A stretch of DNA of 64,000 bases from Cydia pomonella (Eukaryota > Arthropoda > Insecta > Lepidoptera > Tortricidae): positions 23,039,389 to 23,103,388 of the forward strand of contig NC_084713.1 of the NCBI RefSeq assembly GCF_033807575.1. Direction: 5' to 3'. The position numbers were made by a program, and so were the translations under genes. Position 1 is the first letter of the stretch, and each line of letters opens with the position of its first letter. The notes under the pieces are model-generated. The model saw only the letters and a program-made list of their open reading frames with translations, had not been told where the DNA came from and ran no database searches. Shown here piece after piece: positions 45,001 to 54,479 of the stretch.

Positions 45001-45284
45001 TGAATATCAAAGATTTATCTATATTTGGAAAAGTTATCAGGAATATCAGATACTTTTGGAGCGTTGTTTCGTCCGTTACTATTGATGCTAACTGTACTTA
45101 GTGGACTTACCAGGTGGTAGTTCTTACCTTTCATATGGTATGGTGAGGTAAAAGACCAGGTGTTTTGGTAACTTTTGCCTTTTAGCTGATAATGTCGGTA
45201 TGTATACTCACCCGGTGTTCTGGTAACTCCACCGCCACCGTGCACCGCCGCGGTCAACACGCAGATCGCGCTTAACCACTGCAT
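41287..45284 (-). CDS. Putative secreted protein, 271 aa (two coding exons)
   Basis: Join on the - strand: 45284-45212 (73 nt) and 42029-41287 (743 nt); 272 codons including stop. Exon 1 encodes a signal peptide (MQWLSAICVLTAAVHG, cleavage near residue 16-20) and ends at CCG G|GTGAGT, phase 1. Exon 2 begins after a pyrimidine tract and CAG with GC, completing Gly. The mature part starts near GGGGVTRTPG, then LSPFWTDDYKVFEQIYGK, then a charged Lys-rich region (ELLEKKKKIDALKTL, HEGKKGNKKVNNEHENLAKY). The basic C-terminus has SKSRRKKPAPNPRF and RCVSGRCRQR, with the only mature Cys pair. Dibasic SRRKK sites would suit prohormone-type processing, but no known peptide is recognised. It is probably lineage-restricted. 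The ATG follows directly on an acceptor (tttacag|ATG), so a non-coding first exon exists upstream, probably at 50.4 kb. Confidence 0.82.
42185..42300 (-). repeat. tRNA-like SINE remnant
   Basis: On the - strand the B-box-like 'cccgggttcgagcccaggca' lies beside a small palindrome gtgaccggtgatcac. It is inside the intron of the secreted-protein gene. Confidence 0.4.
42480..42580 (-). mobile_element. Decayed SINE (CCGGTTTGGCC family)
   Basis: 'catactcatcaaacaaataa', 'gagcccaggttcctcgggtc' and 'ccactaccaagtagaatagg' are a strongly diverged head of the SINE at 10432-10727. Confidence 0.5.
42588..43041. mobile_element. Two tandem MITEs (TAGTACATTACGATACAAG ... CATATGTACTGT)
   Basis: 42588-42812 and 42814-43041 are near-identical head-to-tail copies of the element at 11903-12130, abutting at gttatagtac. 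They lie in the intron of the secreted-protein gene. Confidence 0.82.
43738..43818. mobile_element. Short foldback element
   Basis: 'tatagcctgtccgatttcta' / 'agatcaagt' pairs with acttgatct / 'tagaaaaacggacagactta' around a loop with inverted 'cgccatttactatggcg'. Confidence 0.75.
43905..44067 (+). repeat. 'ccgacgtagtat' family, diverged copy
   Basis: 'gggcaacgcgcatataacac', 'ctggagttcca' and 'ccaggccgtatgcttgttta' match 7480-7585. Confidence 0.55.
44570..44733 (-). pseudogene. LINE reverse-transcriptase C-terminal tail
   Basis: The - strand reads GSGRPKKRWLDDV, then TADTKENNLTPEDAEDRAKW, then RRLSSKADPGTRPGKR and a stop. GRPKKRWLDDV is the tail signature of RTE-like LINE polyproteins. It is a different family from the fragment at 6962-7240. 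Intronic. Confidence 0.82.
45212..45284 (-). CDS. Secreted-protein gene, coding exon 1 (signal peptide)
   Basis: ATG at 45284-45282 follows directly on acceptor tatttacag. It encodes 24 residues plus one base, and the donor is G|GTGAGTATAC. The Met start is favoured because the hydrophobic signal sequence begins immediately. Confidence 0.85.
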
Positions 45285-45755
45285 CTGTAAATATGTAGGT
45301 AAGTTATTTATTATTTTTCTCCGTATGGAAAGTGTTAACTGTCGGCACGCTGAGCTAAACGAAGTTGCCGCTTTCCGGCGCCGTCAAACAGAAATGATAT
45401 AAATACACACTTATAGTTCGTTGGCGTTAAGAATGTAGTAAAATCATTATTGTCCGCCAGCCTAACCGCGCCCGTAACCAATCAAATCGTTCCTAATTAG
45501 AAAGTCAAGTTTACAGGGACTACATAGTTGAATGCATATTATTTCACACCTAAATAGAAGGAAATAATACAGAAACACCGTAGTAGGTACGTACTACATA
45601 TAAGTAGAGGGTAAACAACAGACAAATGACGAACTTCTTTCAAGAATATAATAATGAACATTGTAACAAAATTGCATTCATGAAAATTTTAAATAAGGAA
45701 ATTATGGAAATGGTTTGAGAAATAACGTTACCTACAAAATGCTTATCAACCCTTT

Positions 45756-47466
45756 CCCAAGTAGCATTTTACTCCATTTAAGAGTACACATTTAGTTCCC
45801 AGGTGTACTTGAAGCATTATTACAGTTCACTCGTGATGTATAAGCTGCATTATTGCGATTAATAACACCTATACCTGTCTAAGGGACTTATAGGAGGGTA
45901 GAGTTATACTTTTATACGACTGTTGGTGTTATAATACTCTAACAACTATCCTTTAGTCAGCCGTCTGACTAAGAGCATTATAGGAGGGTAGAGATACGGC
46001 AACCGCTGTTTAACAGCCTACTTGTACGATGTTGTAGAGCTAGCATTTTAATAGAACACACATGGTCATTTATAAAGCCAAAAGCTGTTATGTTTACTTG
46101 TTTGAGACTGTTATACAGCTAGTAGCTGTAGTAGGACTTGTTTGTGATCATTAAAATAACCTTTTTTTACTAGCTGTACAGAAGTGTTTAAATGGTTCGC
46201 ATGTGCACTGTAGGCTGTTAAAAGGATTATATGTGTTGTCCATTAACATCAATAGCAGTTTATTTGTCCACAAGTACTACTCTAATTTGCTGTAAGCTGA
46301 AAATGAATGTGAATGTGATATTCTATTACACTTATCCCACAAGCTGTGTGTTTATATTACGTCGCGTGCAAAAATTTCTGAAAATGAATAACAAACCTTG
46401 GAAAATAAGAGCGAGAACCGGTGGAAGAAGAAAGGATCTCTAAAATTTCAGTATATTGAAAGAATTATACGATGATACACAATTGACCTAAACTACATCT
46501 TAAAGCTGTACATTAGTTCACATTAGAATAAATTTATAGACATTGGCTCTGTAGTGGTACAAATGTGGGACTTTATATAGGTAACAGCATTCTAACAGAA
46601 CACATGTGAACCTATTATACGCTCACCGCATTAAATTGGAGTTATATCAGTTCACATAACCGTATTTCATTTCCACCATTTTGTTCTGCGTAACCTAAAA
46701 TATTTACCAAATAAATCTCCAAAATTATCATGCAAATTTATCACAAAATACGCAGATAGAGCGATTGAGTTTTGGTTTCATGCTATAATTAATTACCGTA
46801 GTATAATTATAATGCCAATATAATGTCAAAAACTGAAAATTGTTGATTTCCTCTCAGCCAGTTTTAAATATTTTAAAATGAATATCGCGTTTTTACAGAG
46901 GCGCGTGAATATTTTAGCTGTAAATATGTATACATTTCACGATAAACTTGCATTCCCATAGCATTTAACATTATTAAGAATTTAAAACAGGTACTTTACC
47001 GCGTGTTATCATAAAATTTATCCAAAGGATATCCGCCGGTGTTTCTGATGGCACACAAAAAACCAAACTTAATGAGGAATAAATAAAATAAAGAAATATA
47101 ATGGACCCACGTGAATTTTAGGTAGCACTGGAGTACTTTTGTCGGATTTTATAACTGTGATAGCTGTGTATTTAGCCACTTGTTACTCTTTATTACACTC
47201 ATGTACGTTGTATGGTTCACACTGCGTCCCATATAGTGCCATTAGTCAGCCTTAAGTCCGATGTTACTACTTAAACTGCTATTATAATGCTATTATACTG
47301 CTAATGTACAGCCACAGTGAACTTAAGGCTGTCTAATTTGTGCCCAAACTGGTTCTATAAGAGCATTATAGCAAGCTATACAGCTCTTATACAGCTGACT
47401 TACACAGCTTGTGGAGTACATGTGAACGACTAGACATCTCATATAGAACCCCGAATGCTACTTGGG
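45756..47466. mobile_element. 1.7-kb element with CCCAAGTAGCATT terminal inverted repeats
   Basis: CCCAAGTAGCATT at 45756-45768 and its exact complement at 47454-47466. TTT flanks both ends (possible 3-bp target duplication). The interior is non-coding and crowded with AGCTGT/ACAGCT, TATACAGC and GCATTATA words on both strands (for example 46088-46135, 47270-47300, 47360-47410). The 70-codon frame at 46231-46443 is not gene-like. It lies in intron 1 of the secreted-protein gene. Confidence 0.7.
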
Positions 47467-47522
47467 TTTCGAGTGCCTTTCACGGTTGACAGCCCAATGT
47501 ACTTTAGCCATTTACTAAAGAA

Positions 47523-47662
47523 AAACCGGCCAAGTGCGAGTCGGACTCGCCCACCGAGGGTTCCGTACTTTTTATTTGTTGTCATAGCGGCAACATAAAT
47601 ATATCATCTGTGAAAATTTCTATTGTCTAACTATCACGGTTCATGAGATACAGCCTGGTGAC

Positions 47663-47694
<32 letters not shown>

Positions 47695-47700
47695 CAAGTC
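47523..47700 (-). repeat. 'agggttccg' family repeat ending in a CAGA run
   Basis: 'ccggccaagtgcgagtcgga' / 'ctcgcccaccgagggttccg' to 'catgagatacagcctggtga' and (GACA)n. Confidence 0.8.
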
Positions 47701-47825
47701 CTCCAGGACAAGTCCAACCTAAAAACTGACCAAGTCCTCCAGGTTGGCTGGAATCAAAATGGGTGTCTTCAAGTTACGCGGCTGACATCCTTACCACTAG
47801 ACCAGCCGGCCACACAAATAAATAC
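47700..47825 (-). repeat. tRNA-derived SINE fragment
   Basis: The - strand head gtggccggctggtctagtgg (A-box-like) is followed by a degenerate B region. It resembles the head of the SINE at 48205-48470. Confidence 0.5.
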
Positions 47826-48204
47826 ACACAAATATTTTTTATATAAAATAATTTGATTTGTTCCCTAATTGTAATTAAGGTGTATATCGAAGATTGGTCG
47901 CATGTAGGTTTATTTATAGATACCTATACTTAATATAGAGTGTGAAATTGAAGACCTTTTTACCGGCCGCGACAAACGATAGATAATGATACGAATGCAA
48001 TCAACAAAAACCGTGGGAAAGATGGTATCGGAACTAAATTCAATGGCTGAAACAAACGCCCTAATGAGATACGCGAAGTGCTAGTTTTTCTAACATTTAG
48101 AGGCAAATAAGTGAAGCGGAAGGAGTGAAAGTGATCAGTTTTCTGTCTATTTACATACTCAAACTATTTTCTTAATATGAATATGAATAAACTGAAATAG
48201 ATGT

Positions 48205-48475
48205 CATTCGAATTAAGGAAAAAGTGACGAAGTCCACCGGTGGCCGAGGCGGGTATCGAACCGGCGCGGCGTCTTCAGTCTACGCGACTAACTTTCTGAC
48301 GGTGTATTCCCATCTGTCGCCATCCATCCATCTGTGGCCGGCGGGGACAAATGAGAATGAATCCTTCCCATCTATGACCGTGTCGGTTTCTTCCTTGCTT
48401 TTTTATTATACAAGATGGGAATACACCGTTCTGACCACTAAACCACCCGGCCACGGCAATATTACCCGTCCCAAA
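48205..48475 (-). mobile_element. tRNA-derived SINE split by a hAT-type MITE
   Basis: On the - strand the A-box part gtggccgggtggtttagtgg lies at 48436-48460 and the B-box part gccggttcgatacccgcctc near 48240-48262. The 127-bp MITE 48301-48427 lies between them, flanked by TTCTGAC. Confidence 0.75.
48301..48427. mobile_element. 127-bp hAT-type MITE (GGTGTATTCCCATCT ends), copy 1
   Basis: Ends ggtgtattcccatctg ... aagatgggaatacacc. The flanking 8-mers TTTCTGAC and GTTCTGAC differ at one base, an 8-bp target duplication as for hAT transposons. A second copy of identical length is at 61469-61595. Confidence 0.85.
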
Positions 48476-48487
48476 TAAAATAATAAT

Positions 48488-48795
48488 AATATAATAATTC
48501 AGCCTTTATACGTCCCACTGCTGGGCACAGGCCTCCTCTCATGTGCGAGAGGGCTCTGGCTTTATAGTCCCCACGCTAGCCCAATGCGGATTGAGGACTT
48601 CACATACTTACACCTTTGAATTTCTTCGCAGATGTATGCAGGTTTCCTCACGATGTTTTCCTTCACCGAAAAGCTAGTGGTAAATATCAAATGATATTTC
48701 GTACATAAGTTCTGAAAAACTCTATGGTACGAGCCAGGATTTGAACCTGCGACCTCCGGATTGAAAGTCAGACGTCATATCCACTCGGCCACCAC
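48488..48795 (-). mobile_element. tRNA-derived SINE with 'gtcccactgctgggcacagg' tail
   Basis: On the - strand the head ggtggtggccgagtggatat, B box gcaggttcaaatcctggctc, a central domain shared with 56176-56513 (cggtgaaggaaaacatcgtg), and then a different tail containing cctgtgcccagcagtgggac. Confidence 0.85.
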
Positions 48796-49149
48796 CAAAA
48801 AAGCCCAAATAAAAAAAAAGTTATTTACTATCGCAAAAAATAAATAAATACAGCAACGAATAAACAAAAAAGAGCCAGCTGTAGGGTGTAGGGTGTTGTC
48901 GACTGTAAGTTGAGTGTGTGTGTAGGGATGTAATTCTCTAAGTGTATGCTACTCGTATCTTTGAAAGACTAGGTGCCTTTGACTAATTCTAAGGGCGAGC
49001 AACGTGTGTCTATACTTCCTATACGAATGATTTAAAGAATTACGGGATAGCGAGAGACATGGGTACCGCTATCGCTATATCGTAATCCTACAAGTTGGTT
49101 GCCACTGCAAAGCCACTAGGTTCCCAATTTCGCTCGTATTTCAAAAATA

Positions 49150-49880
49150 TCGCTTCGCCGTTTTCCACATCTAGGGTCGAAAGAGCTCATGATTCTGAGT
49201 AGAAAAAACGTTATAAATATCCTAATTTAAAAAAAGTGTAGTGTACATATAGGTTGGAGTACGCATGTATAATTTTTTTTCTGCCCTCCTCCCGGCGGAA
49301 AAATAGTATGCGCACCACGGGAGGAAACTTACGACAATCCATCCCGCGTGTTTGCCAATTTTACACGCGGCACGCACTTTCCTACTTTTCCTCCCTTGGG
49401 ACACAAATAAAGAAAAGTTGCGTTATAGTATGTATAAAATGCATATTTTTTTCATACGTCATCTTATGCCCGCGCACTGCTGTCAAAATAAATAAAATGT
49501 TTGAAAACCAATTTTTTTTCAAGTCATTAATAAAAGCGGAAATATTATTTTTAACAACGAAATATTTAACGAGTAATTTCGAGCGCTTTTTAGCAATATC
49601 TTTTTTAAGTTTTTGGAGTGGGGAATCCCATTAATAGATATTTTACAATAAGATAGCATACAAGTCATTATCCTTAAAAAAATTATAATACTGAAAGGGA
49701 ATAAATAAAAAATATTTACTTATATGAAAGTTCATTTACCGACCTATTTCAGATAGATGCCAAATAACTTTTTATCTTGATCCCAAAATGTAACTTTTAT
49801 CACTATTAGAATTTATAACCAAAACTGAAAAAAAAAATCGCTTCATCCTAGTGTACAACTTCAAATAAAATAGCCCATCT
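49150..49880. other. No gene recognised
   Basis: The open frame 49254-49634 (126 codons) has AT-driven composition and no recognisable motif or splice context. Confidence 0.35.
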
Positions 49881-49898
49881 TTATCCACATTTTCGAAT

Positions 49899-50153
49899 AA
49901 ATAAATAAATATATATATTATAGGACATTATTATAAACAAACATTGTCAAAGTCCCACAGTAAATTCAATAAACCTGTGTCGCGAGTACTTAGAAAACGG
50001 CATATAATATATAAATAGTGAAAACATAGACCCCACCCATGACTTAGGAACAACTATCCATTCTCATCACACAAAGAAATGCCCTTACCAGGATTAGAGC
50101 CCGGGACCATCGGCTTCATAGACACGGCTACCTACTAGGCCAGGCAGGTCATC
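49899..50153 (-). mobile_element. tRNA-derived SINE, diverged copy
   Basis: 'tattataggacattattata' to 'cctactaggccaggcaggtc'; about 255 bp, reverse of 10927-11200. Confidence 0.75.
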
Positions 50154-50159
50154 AAACGT

Positions 50160-50326
50160 TAAGCTGGCCATACAAAATTACAAACTAGGGTATGCCTGCG
50201 CAGTTTTATCAACTGCAACGGTAAAACGGAGTAAAAGTGTGTGCCATTCGACTGTGCAGTTTCCAACTTTACCTGTGCAGTTGAAAAAACTGCGCAGGCA
50301 CACGTTAGTGTGTATGGCCAGTTTTA
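50160..50326. mobile_element. Foldback MITE (CTGGCCATAC ends) beside a promoter
   Basis: 'agctggccatacaaaa' / 'tatgcctgcgcagtttt' pairs with 'aaaactgcgcaggcacac' / 'tgtgtatggccagtttt'. It lies about 100 bp from the divergent TATA at 50430. Confidence 0.8.
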
Positions 50327-50365
50327 CACAAATCAAAAGCAACAGGATATGCAGCGTCAGCTTAC

Positions 50366-50405
50366 CTCGGCTCAGGTTACAGCATCGCGGTACGGCCGGC
50401 AATGA
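50366..50405 (-). promoter_or_regulatory. Putative non-coding exon 1 of the secreted-protein gene
   Basis: On the - strand, TATATAG (435-429 of the 50-kb block) is followed about 30 bases on by TCATT (50405-50401). About 38 bases then end GAG|GTAAGC, with the exon ending at 50366. The next downstream acceptor with a coding start on this strand is tttacag|ATG at 45284, giving an intron of about 5.1 kb. A 3-codon upstream ORF lies inside it. This is an inference from signals. Confidence 0.5.
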
Positions 50406-50428
50406 AAGTGCTCTGGAAACGCTGGCCG

Positions 50429-50437
50429 CTATATAAG
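50429..50437. promoter_or_regulatory. TATA box usable on both strands
   Basis: Reads TATATAAG on + and CTTATATA on -. Donor-terminated short exons lie on both sides (50366-50405 minus; about 50460-50526 plus). Confidence 0.5.
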
Positions 50438-50459
50438 CTCTCATTGAGTCGAGGACTGA

Positions 50460-50526
50460 CTCGTTGCGACGAATTTGAAGGAGGAAAGTTTTGCGTCGAA
50501 TGTTCGTTCGCGATAGAAGACATGTT
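50460..50526 (+). promoter_or_regulatory. Putative + strand first exon ending ATG TT|GTAAGT
   Basis: About 30 bases after TATATAAG the transcript would start. The exon ends agacATGTT|GTAAGTTACC (ATG 50522-50524), a pattern typical of insect genes whose first exon carries only the start of a signal peptide. An alternative in-frame-open ATG is at 50500. No second exon was identified to the right, so the gene is unproven. Confidence 0.35.
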
Positions 50527-50739
50527 GTAAGTTACCAGACAGGAGTTACAGTTCTAAGCCCTATCCATAAACGAAAAAAGTTAAAATTTGGCAAGTGAAA
50601 TTCGTACGATAAGATCCGTTTTAGCCATTTTGGCTACGGAGGCCTGAAATCGATCAGAATAAGCTGAAAACATAGGACAGCACTCAGTAAAACTAAGAAG
50701 CAGTATATGTACATTTAAGAATTTTTAGTAGGTTTCACT

Positions 50740-50945
50740 GGCTCCTACACTAGGCGAAGCCTGTCTCGTAGGTAACTTTTTGTGTTTTGTGTTTTTTTTT
50801 TTTTTTTTTGAAAGAAAAACTGAAAAGGTAGACAACGTAGAGAACTTAAGTTGAGAATATGACTTGAATGTGGCATTAAGACCGCCTTTTGTAACTGTAG
50901 GTACCTATAACTTTACTGTGCATTTGTGCAATAAAGTTTAAAGGG
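50740..50945 (+). repeat. Retroelement 3' end
   Basis: 'ctcctacactaggcgaagcc' hairpin, a T-run, then 'gaccgccttttgtaact' and 'gtgcaataaagttta', as in LINE tails elsewhere in the window. Confidence 0.5.
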
Positions 50946-50949
50946 CCAA

Positions 50950-51336
50950 TTACATCCACACTTGCTATCAGACCCGACGTCGGGCCCGAGCAAGAGTCGT
51001 TTTCCGTTTCGCGGAATATCAGCAGGCGTCGCCAAGTTGCATACGCTCCGTATCGATTCGTTCTCTACGATCACGAATGGGTCGTTGACGTTTACTAAAG
51101 GCTAGACAACGTGCCATATTTATCATTATCACTTTGTCTACACGCGAAGTCGATAAAAGCACATCTTTAACAATATTTGACATGTAAACAATACTTTGTT
51201 TAATAATTGCCAAAAAAGTTTACTTAATATCAAATATTGTTAACGATGTGTTGATATTTGGCGGAACGGAAAAATACGCTTGCTCGGGCCCGACGTCGGG
51301 CTTGACAGCAAGTGCGGATGTAATTGACCTTAAGTT
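50950..51336. mobile_element. Foldback element with about 50-bp arms, TTAA-flanked
   Basis: 'ggccaattacatccacactt' / 'cccgacgtcgggcccgagca' pairs with 'tgctcgggcccgacgtcggg' / 'aagtgcggatgtaattgacc'. TTAA borders the left (50946-50949 approx.) and right ends. The frames 51019-51213 and 51220-51508 overlap it and are not supported as genes. Confidence 0.78.
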
Positions 51337-51583
51337 AATCAAGAAAATCCGCACTATGAGACCGCGCCGCACGCAACGAGAGGGAAAGTCAAGTTCAAGC
51401 TCCTGCGCGTCCTGCTTCCTGCTGCTACCGGTACCGGACACCGGACACCCAATAACGGATACCAGGTACCAAAACACCAACCGGAGTAGAGATAAAAGGA
51501 GTAATTAGTGGTTTGAGTAAGACATCTATCCTTTCGCCGGATTCATTTATTCATACGTAGTTTTTGCATACATATACAATATA

Positions 51584-51700
51584 AACCAGGGGTCACCAAA
51601 TAGCGGACTGCGGTTGGATTCGGACCGCCGACCTATTTTATTTTTTTGCTTATTTAATAAATTTAAGTAGACACAGACCGCGGTGGTCATTTTATTTTAA
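51584..51700. repeat. hAT-like terminus remnant (CAGGGGTCACCAAAT)
   Basis: 'caggggtcaccaaatagcgg' with 'ggattcggaccgccgacc' resembles the ends of many hAT elements. Only one end is visible. Confidence 0.3.
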
Positions 51701-52010
51701 TTTCTAGTCTAGTATTAATACTTAAGTACTTTAATTTCGAAATGGCAATGTATTCTTATTTTGTGAATTTTAGACATTCCCTTTTGTATTTTATTGACTC
51801 CTTTTAATTCATTTGTTATTGCAATCGTGCAAGTTTAAGGTAAAATTTTAGATATTGACGATGCAAAAGAGATCCAACAGATCCTACTTGAATAAATTGA
51901 TTTTTATCTTTATCTTAATTTCTTATCTTATCAACCGGACCTCTGAAGATAAATGAAGATGATCCCTGATATAAAGTATAAAATCTGAATAATTTTACAT
52001 GGGCCCTATG

Positions 52011-52667
52011 TAGGGAATGCAAAAACCGGAGGTTTTTTAAAACCGGTTTTTTCTTCGGTTTTACCAAATTCATCGCCATGGAATAAAGAAAAGATTGCTT
52101 CACGTGTAAAAACGAATGCTAGATTCACGTCACGTGTTTCTTCTCGAAAAGTCGATTAGAAACTGATGGTGTTAGCTTAAACTGGGCAAACACAGGTAGT
52201 CAAGTAATTCCATTCTTTAGGGTTTGAACTACCCTTTCCTATTAGTGCGAAAGAGACAAAAAAGGTTGTCGGTAAGTCGTTATCACCGAACCAACAAAAG
52301 ACTCTAAAGCTGCCATTGATATAATTGATTACGTAGAATTTTTCTACAGCGCATCGCATAATAAAATTATAAGTAAGACCTTTTATACCAATTCGTACAC
52401 CAGAACGGATGTCCTGCCACTGCCAGCACTTTATATTATTTAAATCTTTCGTATTTTTGTATTTTGTATCGTAAAAATTCATTTAGCGTTACAAACTAAC
52501 ACAACACCACATTATATGATTTGATGTCGATTCAACCGGTTTAGGACCGATTTATACCCTTATAATGAATAAAACATGCAACTTAGGTAAATAAAAAAAA
52601 ACGAATAAAACCGAAACCGGTTTTGACCGGTTTTTCGGTTTCGGTTAAAACCGGTTTGCATTCCCTA
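52011..52667. mobile_element. 657-bp non-autonomous hAT element with 8-bp target duplication
   Basis: Ends TAGGGAATGCAAA ... TTTGCATTCCCTA, flanked by GCCCTATG at 52003-52010 and 52668-52675. The subterminal regions are filled with aaaccggtttt palindromes on both sides. The internal - strand frame 52177-52482 lacks transposase motifs. Confidence 0.92.
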
Positions 52668-52767
52668 GCCCTATGAGGGCATAGCGATATTACAAGATAT
52701 ACTAAAAATCTATATGAAATTTTTTAAGTGAGATATATTAAATCGAGGCGAATCGGGGCAAACTAAA

Positions 52768-52985
52768 AAAACCGGACAAGTGTGAGTCGGACTCGCCCAC
52801 CGAGGGTTCCGTACTTTTTAGTAGGTACTTATTTGTTGTTATAGAGGCAACAGAAATACATCATCTGAGAAAATATCAACTGTCTATCACGGTTCATGAG
52901 ATACAGCCTGGTGACAGACGGACGGACGGATAGCGGAGTCTTAGTAATAGGGTCCCGTTTTACCCTTTGGGTACGGAACCCTAAA
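52768..52985 (-). repeat. 'agggttccg / cggaaccct' family repeat, complete short form
   Basis: 'gagtcggactcgcccaccga' / 'gggttccgtactttttagta' to 'tttgggtacggaaccctaaa'. Confidence 0.8.
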
Positions 52986-53271
52986 AATCGTTGATATTGA
53001 AAATATTGCTTATGATTATGACTGGCGTCGCAGGCTACCAGAACACAGCGCTGTTTTGATGCATTCATATCAATGTAATATTTAAAATATCAATGGATTT
53101 TTCATCATGATCCGATTCACCCTGCGATCCAATTCGCCTCGGTCTACCCTGGTTAGATAATTAGGTCTGGATATTTCGTAAGTATGTCGGATCAATTCCA
53201 AAAATCACCCAAAATACCATCATAATAAGAGTCTCTATTTGGACTACATTGCACTTTGTCTTGGCCGATAT

Positions 53272-53510
53272 CATTTGATATTTACCAGTTACTGTGAAGG
53301 TTACATCGTGAAGAAACCGGACTAATCCCAATAATGCCTATGCCTAGGCCTGGGAACCCCTCAGGTTTGGAAGGTCAGATTGTAGGCGCTTTCGTACAAA
53401 CTAGTGCCTATACGCCAATACTTGGGATTCTTTGTCAAGCGGACCCCGGGTCGTGGGTGAGTTGTGGCAAATAGCCACATTAATACTAGGAAAGATACCA
53501 AAAAGTTATT
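53272..53510 (+). mobile_element. SINE core/tail (gatatcatttgatatttacc family)
   Basis: Diverged partner of 16962-17195; the tRNA head is missing. Confidence 0.65.
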
Positions 53511-54115
53511 GATTATAAAAGATAGGTAGCATCTAAGAAAAAAACGTGCCCCATACCCATTATTTAACAGCCGAATCTGACCGCTCTGTAGTTAAAGCCT
53601 GACCAGAAATATATGATCATTTTCAAGAGGGCGCTGTTATTCTCATGTATAGGGTGACAGTTCAGTTTAGTATGAAAAAATTAGTTCCAATGAAATTCCG
53701 CAATATGGCGCGTGATCATATAATTACTGGTCAGGCTTTACTGCTCCATATAATCTGTGTCACTGAATTGTCAAACGTCAACTTCTGACAACCAAAGTTA
53801 CCCGGTGTCGTACAGCGGCATCTCGTTTAGTGGTCATTGTCATACTCGAAGCACAATATTGTCTTGGACTTAACACGTTGTTTTCCTGCTAATTATCAAA
53901 GAGTATATTGATTGTAATAGACAGTAAAGTCTAAGAAAAACACGTGCTCCTTATTTTGACAAACAGTTGGCGCTGTACTGCGCCATATGATTTGCGGTCA
54001 CTGAATTGACAAACGTCAACTGTTGACAATCAGAGTTACCGCAAAATGTACGGATCTGTACAGCGCCATCTCGTTGACACGTCAAACTTATTCTGCGCAT
54101 TGTGCTTTAATTACT
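53505..54115. repeat. Direct duplication of an unknown repeat around the MITE
   Basis: Words such as 'tctaagaaaaa-acgtgc', 'tcactgaattg-caaacgtcaac' and 'gtacagcg-catctcgtt' occur in order in 53535-53835 and again in 53925-54075. Only the first unit contains the MITE. Confidence 0.6.
53593..53740. mobile_element. MITE with AAGCCTGACCAG ends, TA-flanked
   Basis: taaagcctgaccagaaatat ... ttactggtcaggcttta, with TA at each end. 'ttagttccaatgaaattccg' inside also occurs at 9590-9613, marking a lost copy there. Confidence 0.85.
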
Positions 54116-54479
54116 CAACGATTTCCATGAAGCTCGGCAAATCAATCGTATCAGCGGATCGACGGAAAGGTGCAGCTTTCTATGGCGTGCGTGTTTTTGT
54201 AAACTGGGACCGGAGCTATTACTGCGATTGGAGGAAAATTGCTACGTGAGGGCGTTCACTTCACTGCGGGTATACTTAGATGGCAGGAATTACCTGATGG
54301 AGCACTCGAGATTTCACTAATGTATTTTTAACAATAATCATCCCCACTTATTATATTACATGATCTACTACTCGTTCATGATACTCGTAACTATCTTTAT
54401 GATTACTGTATACAGGCCTTATCAGTTTTTTATAACTGCCTGCCTGCTTAATAATAATAGATATCGTATTGTATTGTTC

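Noticed and set aside
49254..49634. 126-codon + strand frame
   Set aside because: Phe/Ser-rich AT-driven composition. No splice sites, homology or signal sequence with a sensible start.
51019..51508. Frames on both strands, including a Ser/Cys/Leu-rich stretch that looks like a signal peptide
   Set aside because: Most of it is foldback element 50950-51336. The remainder (51340-51508) has no pyrimidine-tract acceptor and could not be joined convincingly to the ATGTT|GTAAGT exon at 50526.
52177..52482. 101-codon - strand frame inside the hAT element
   Set aside because: No transposase (hAT dimerisation or DDE) motif and no Met-rich or conserved block. Probably chance.
54046..54249. 67-codon + strand frame beginning MYGSVQRHLV
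   Set aside because: It lies in the duplicated unknown repeat at 53505-54115 and has no recognised family.
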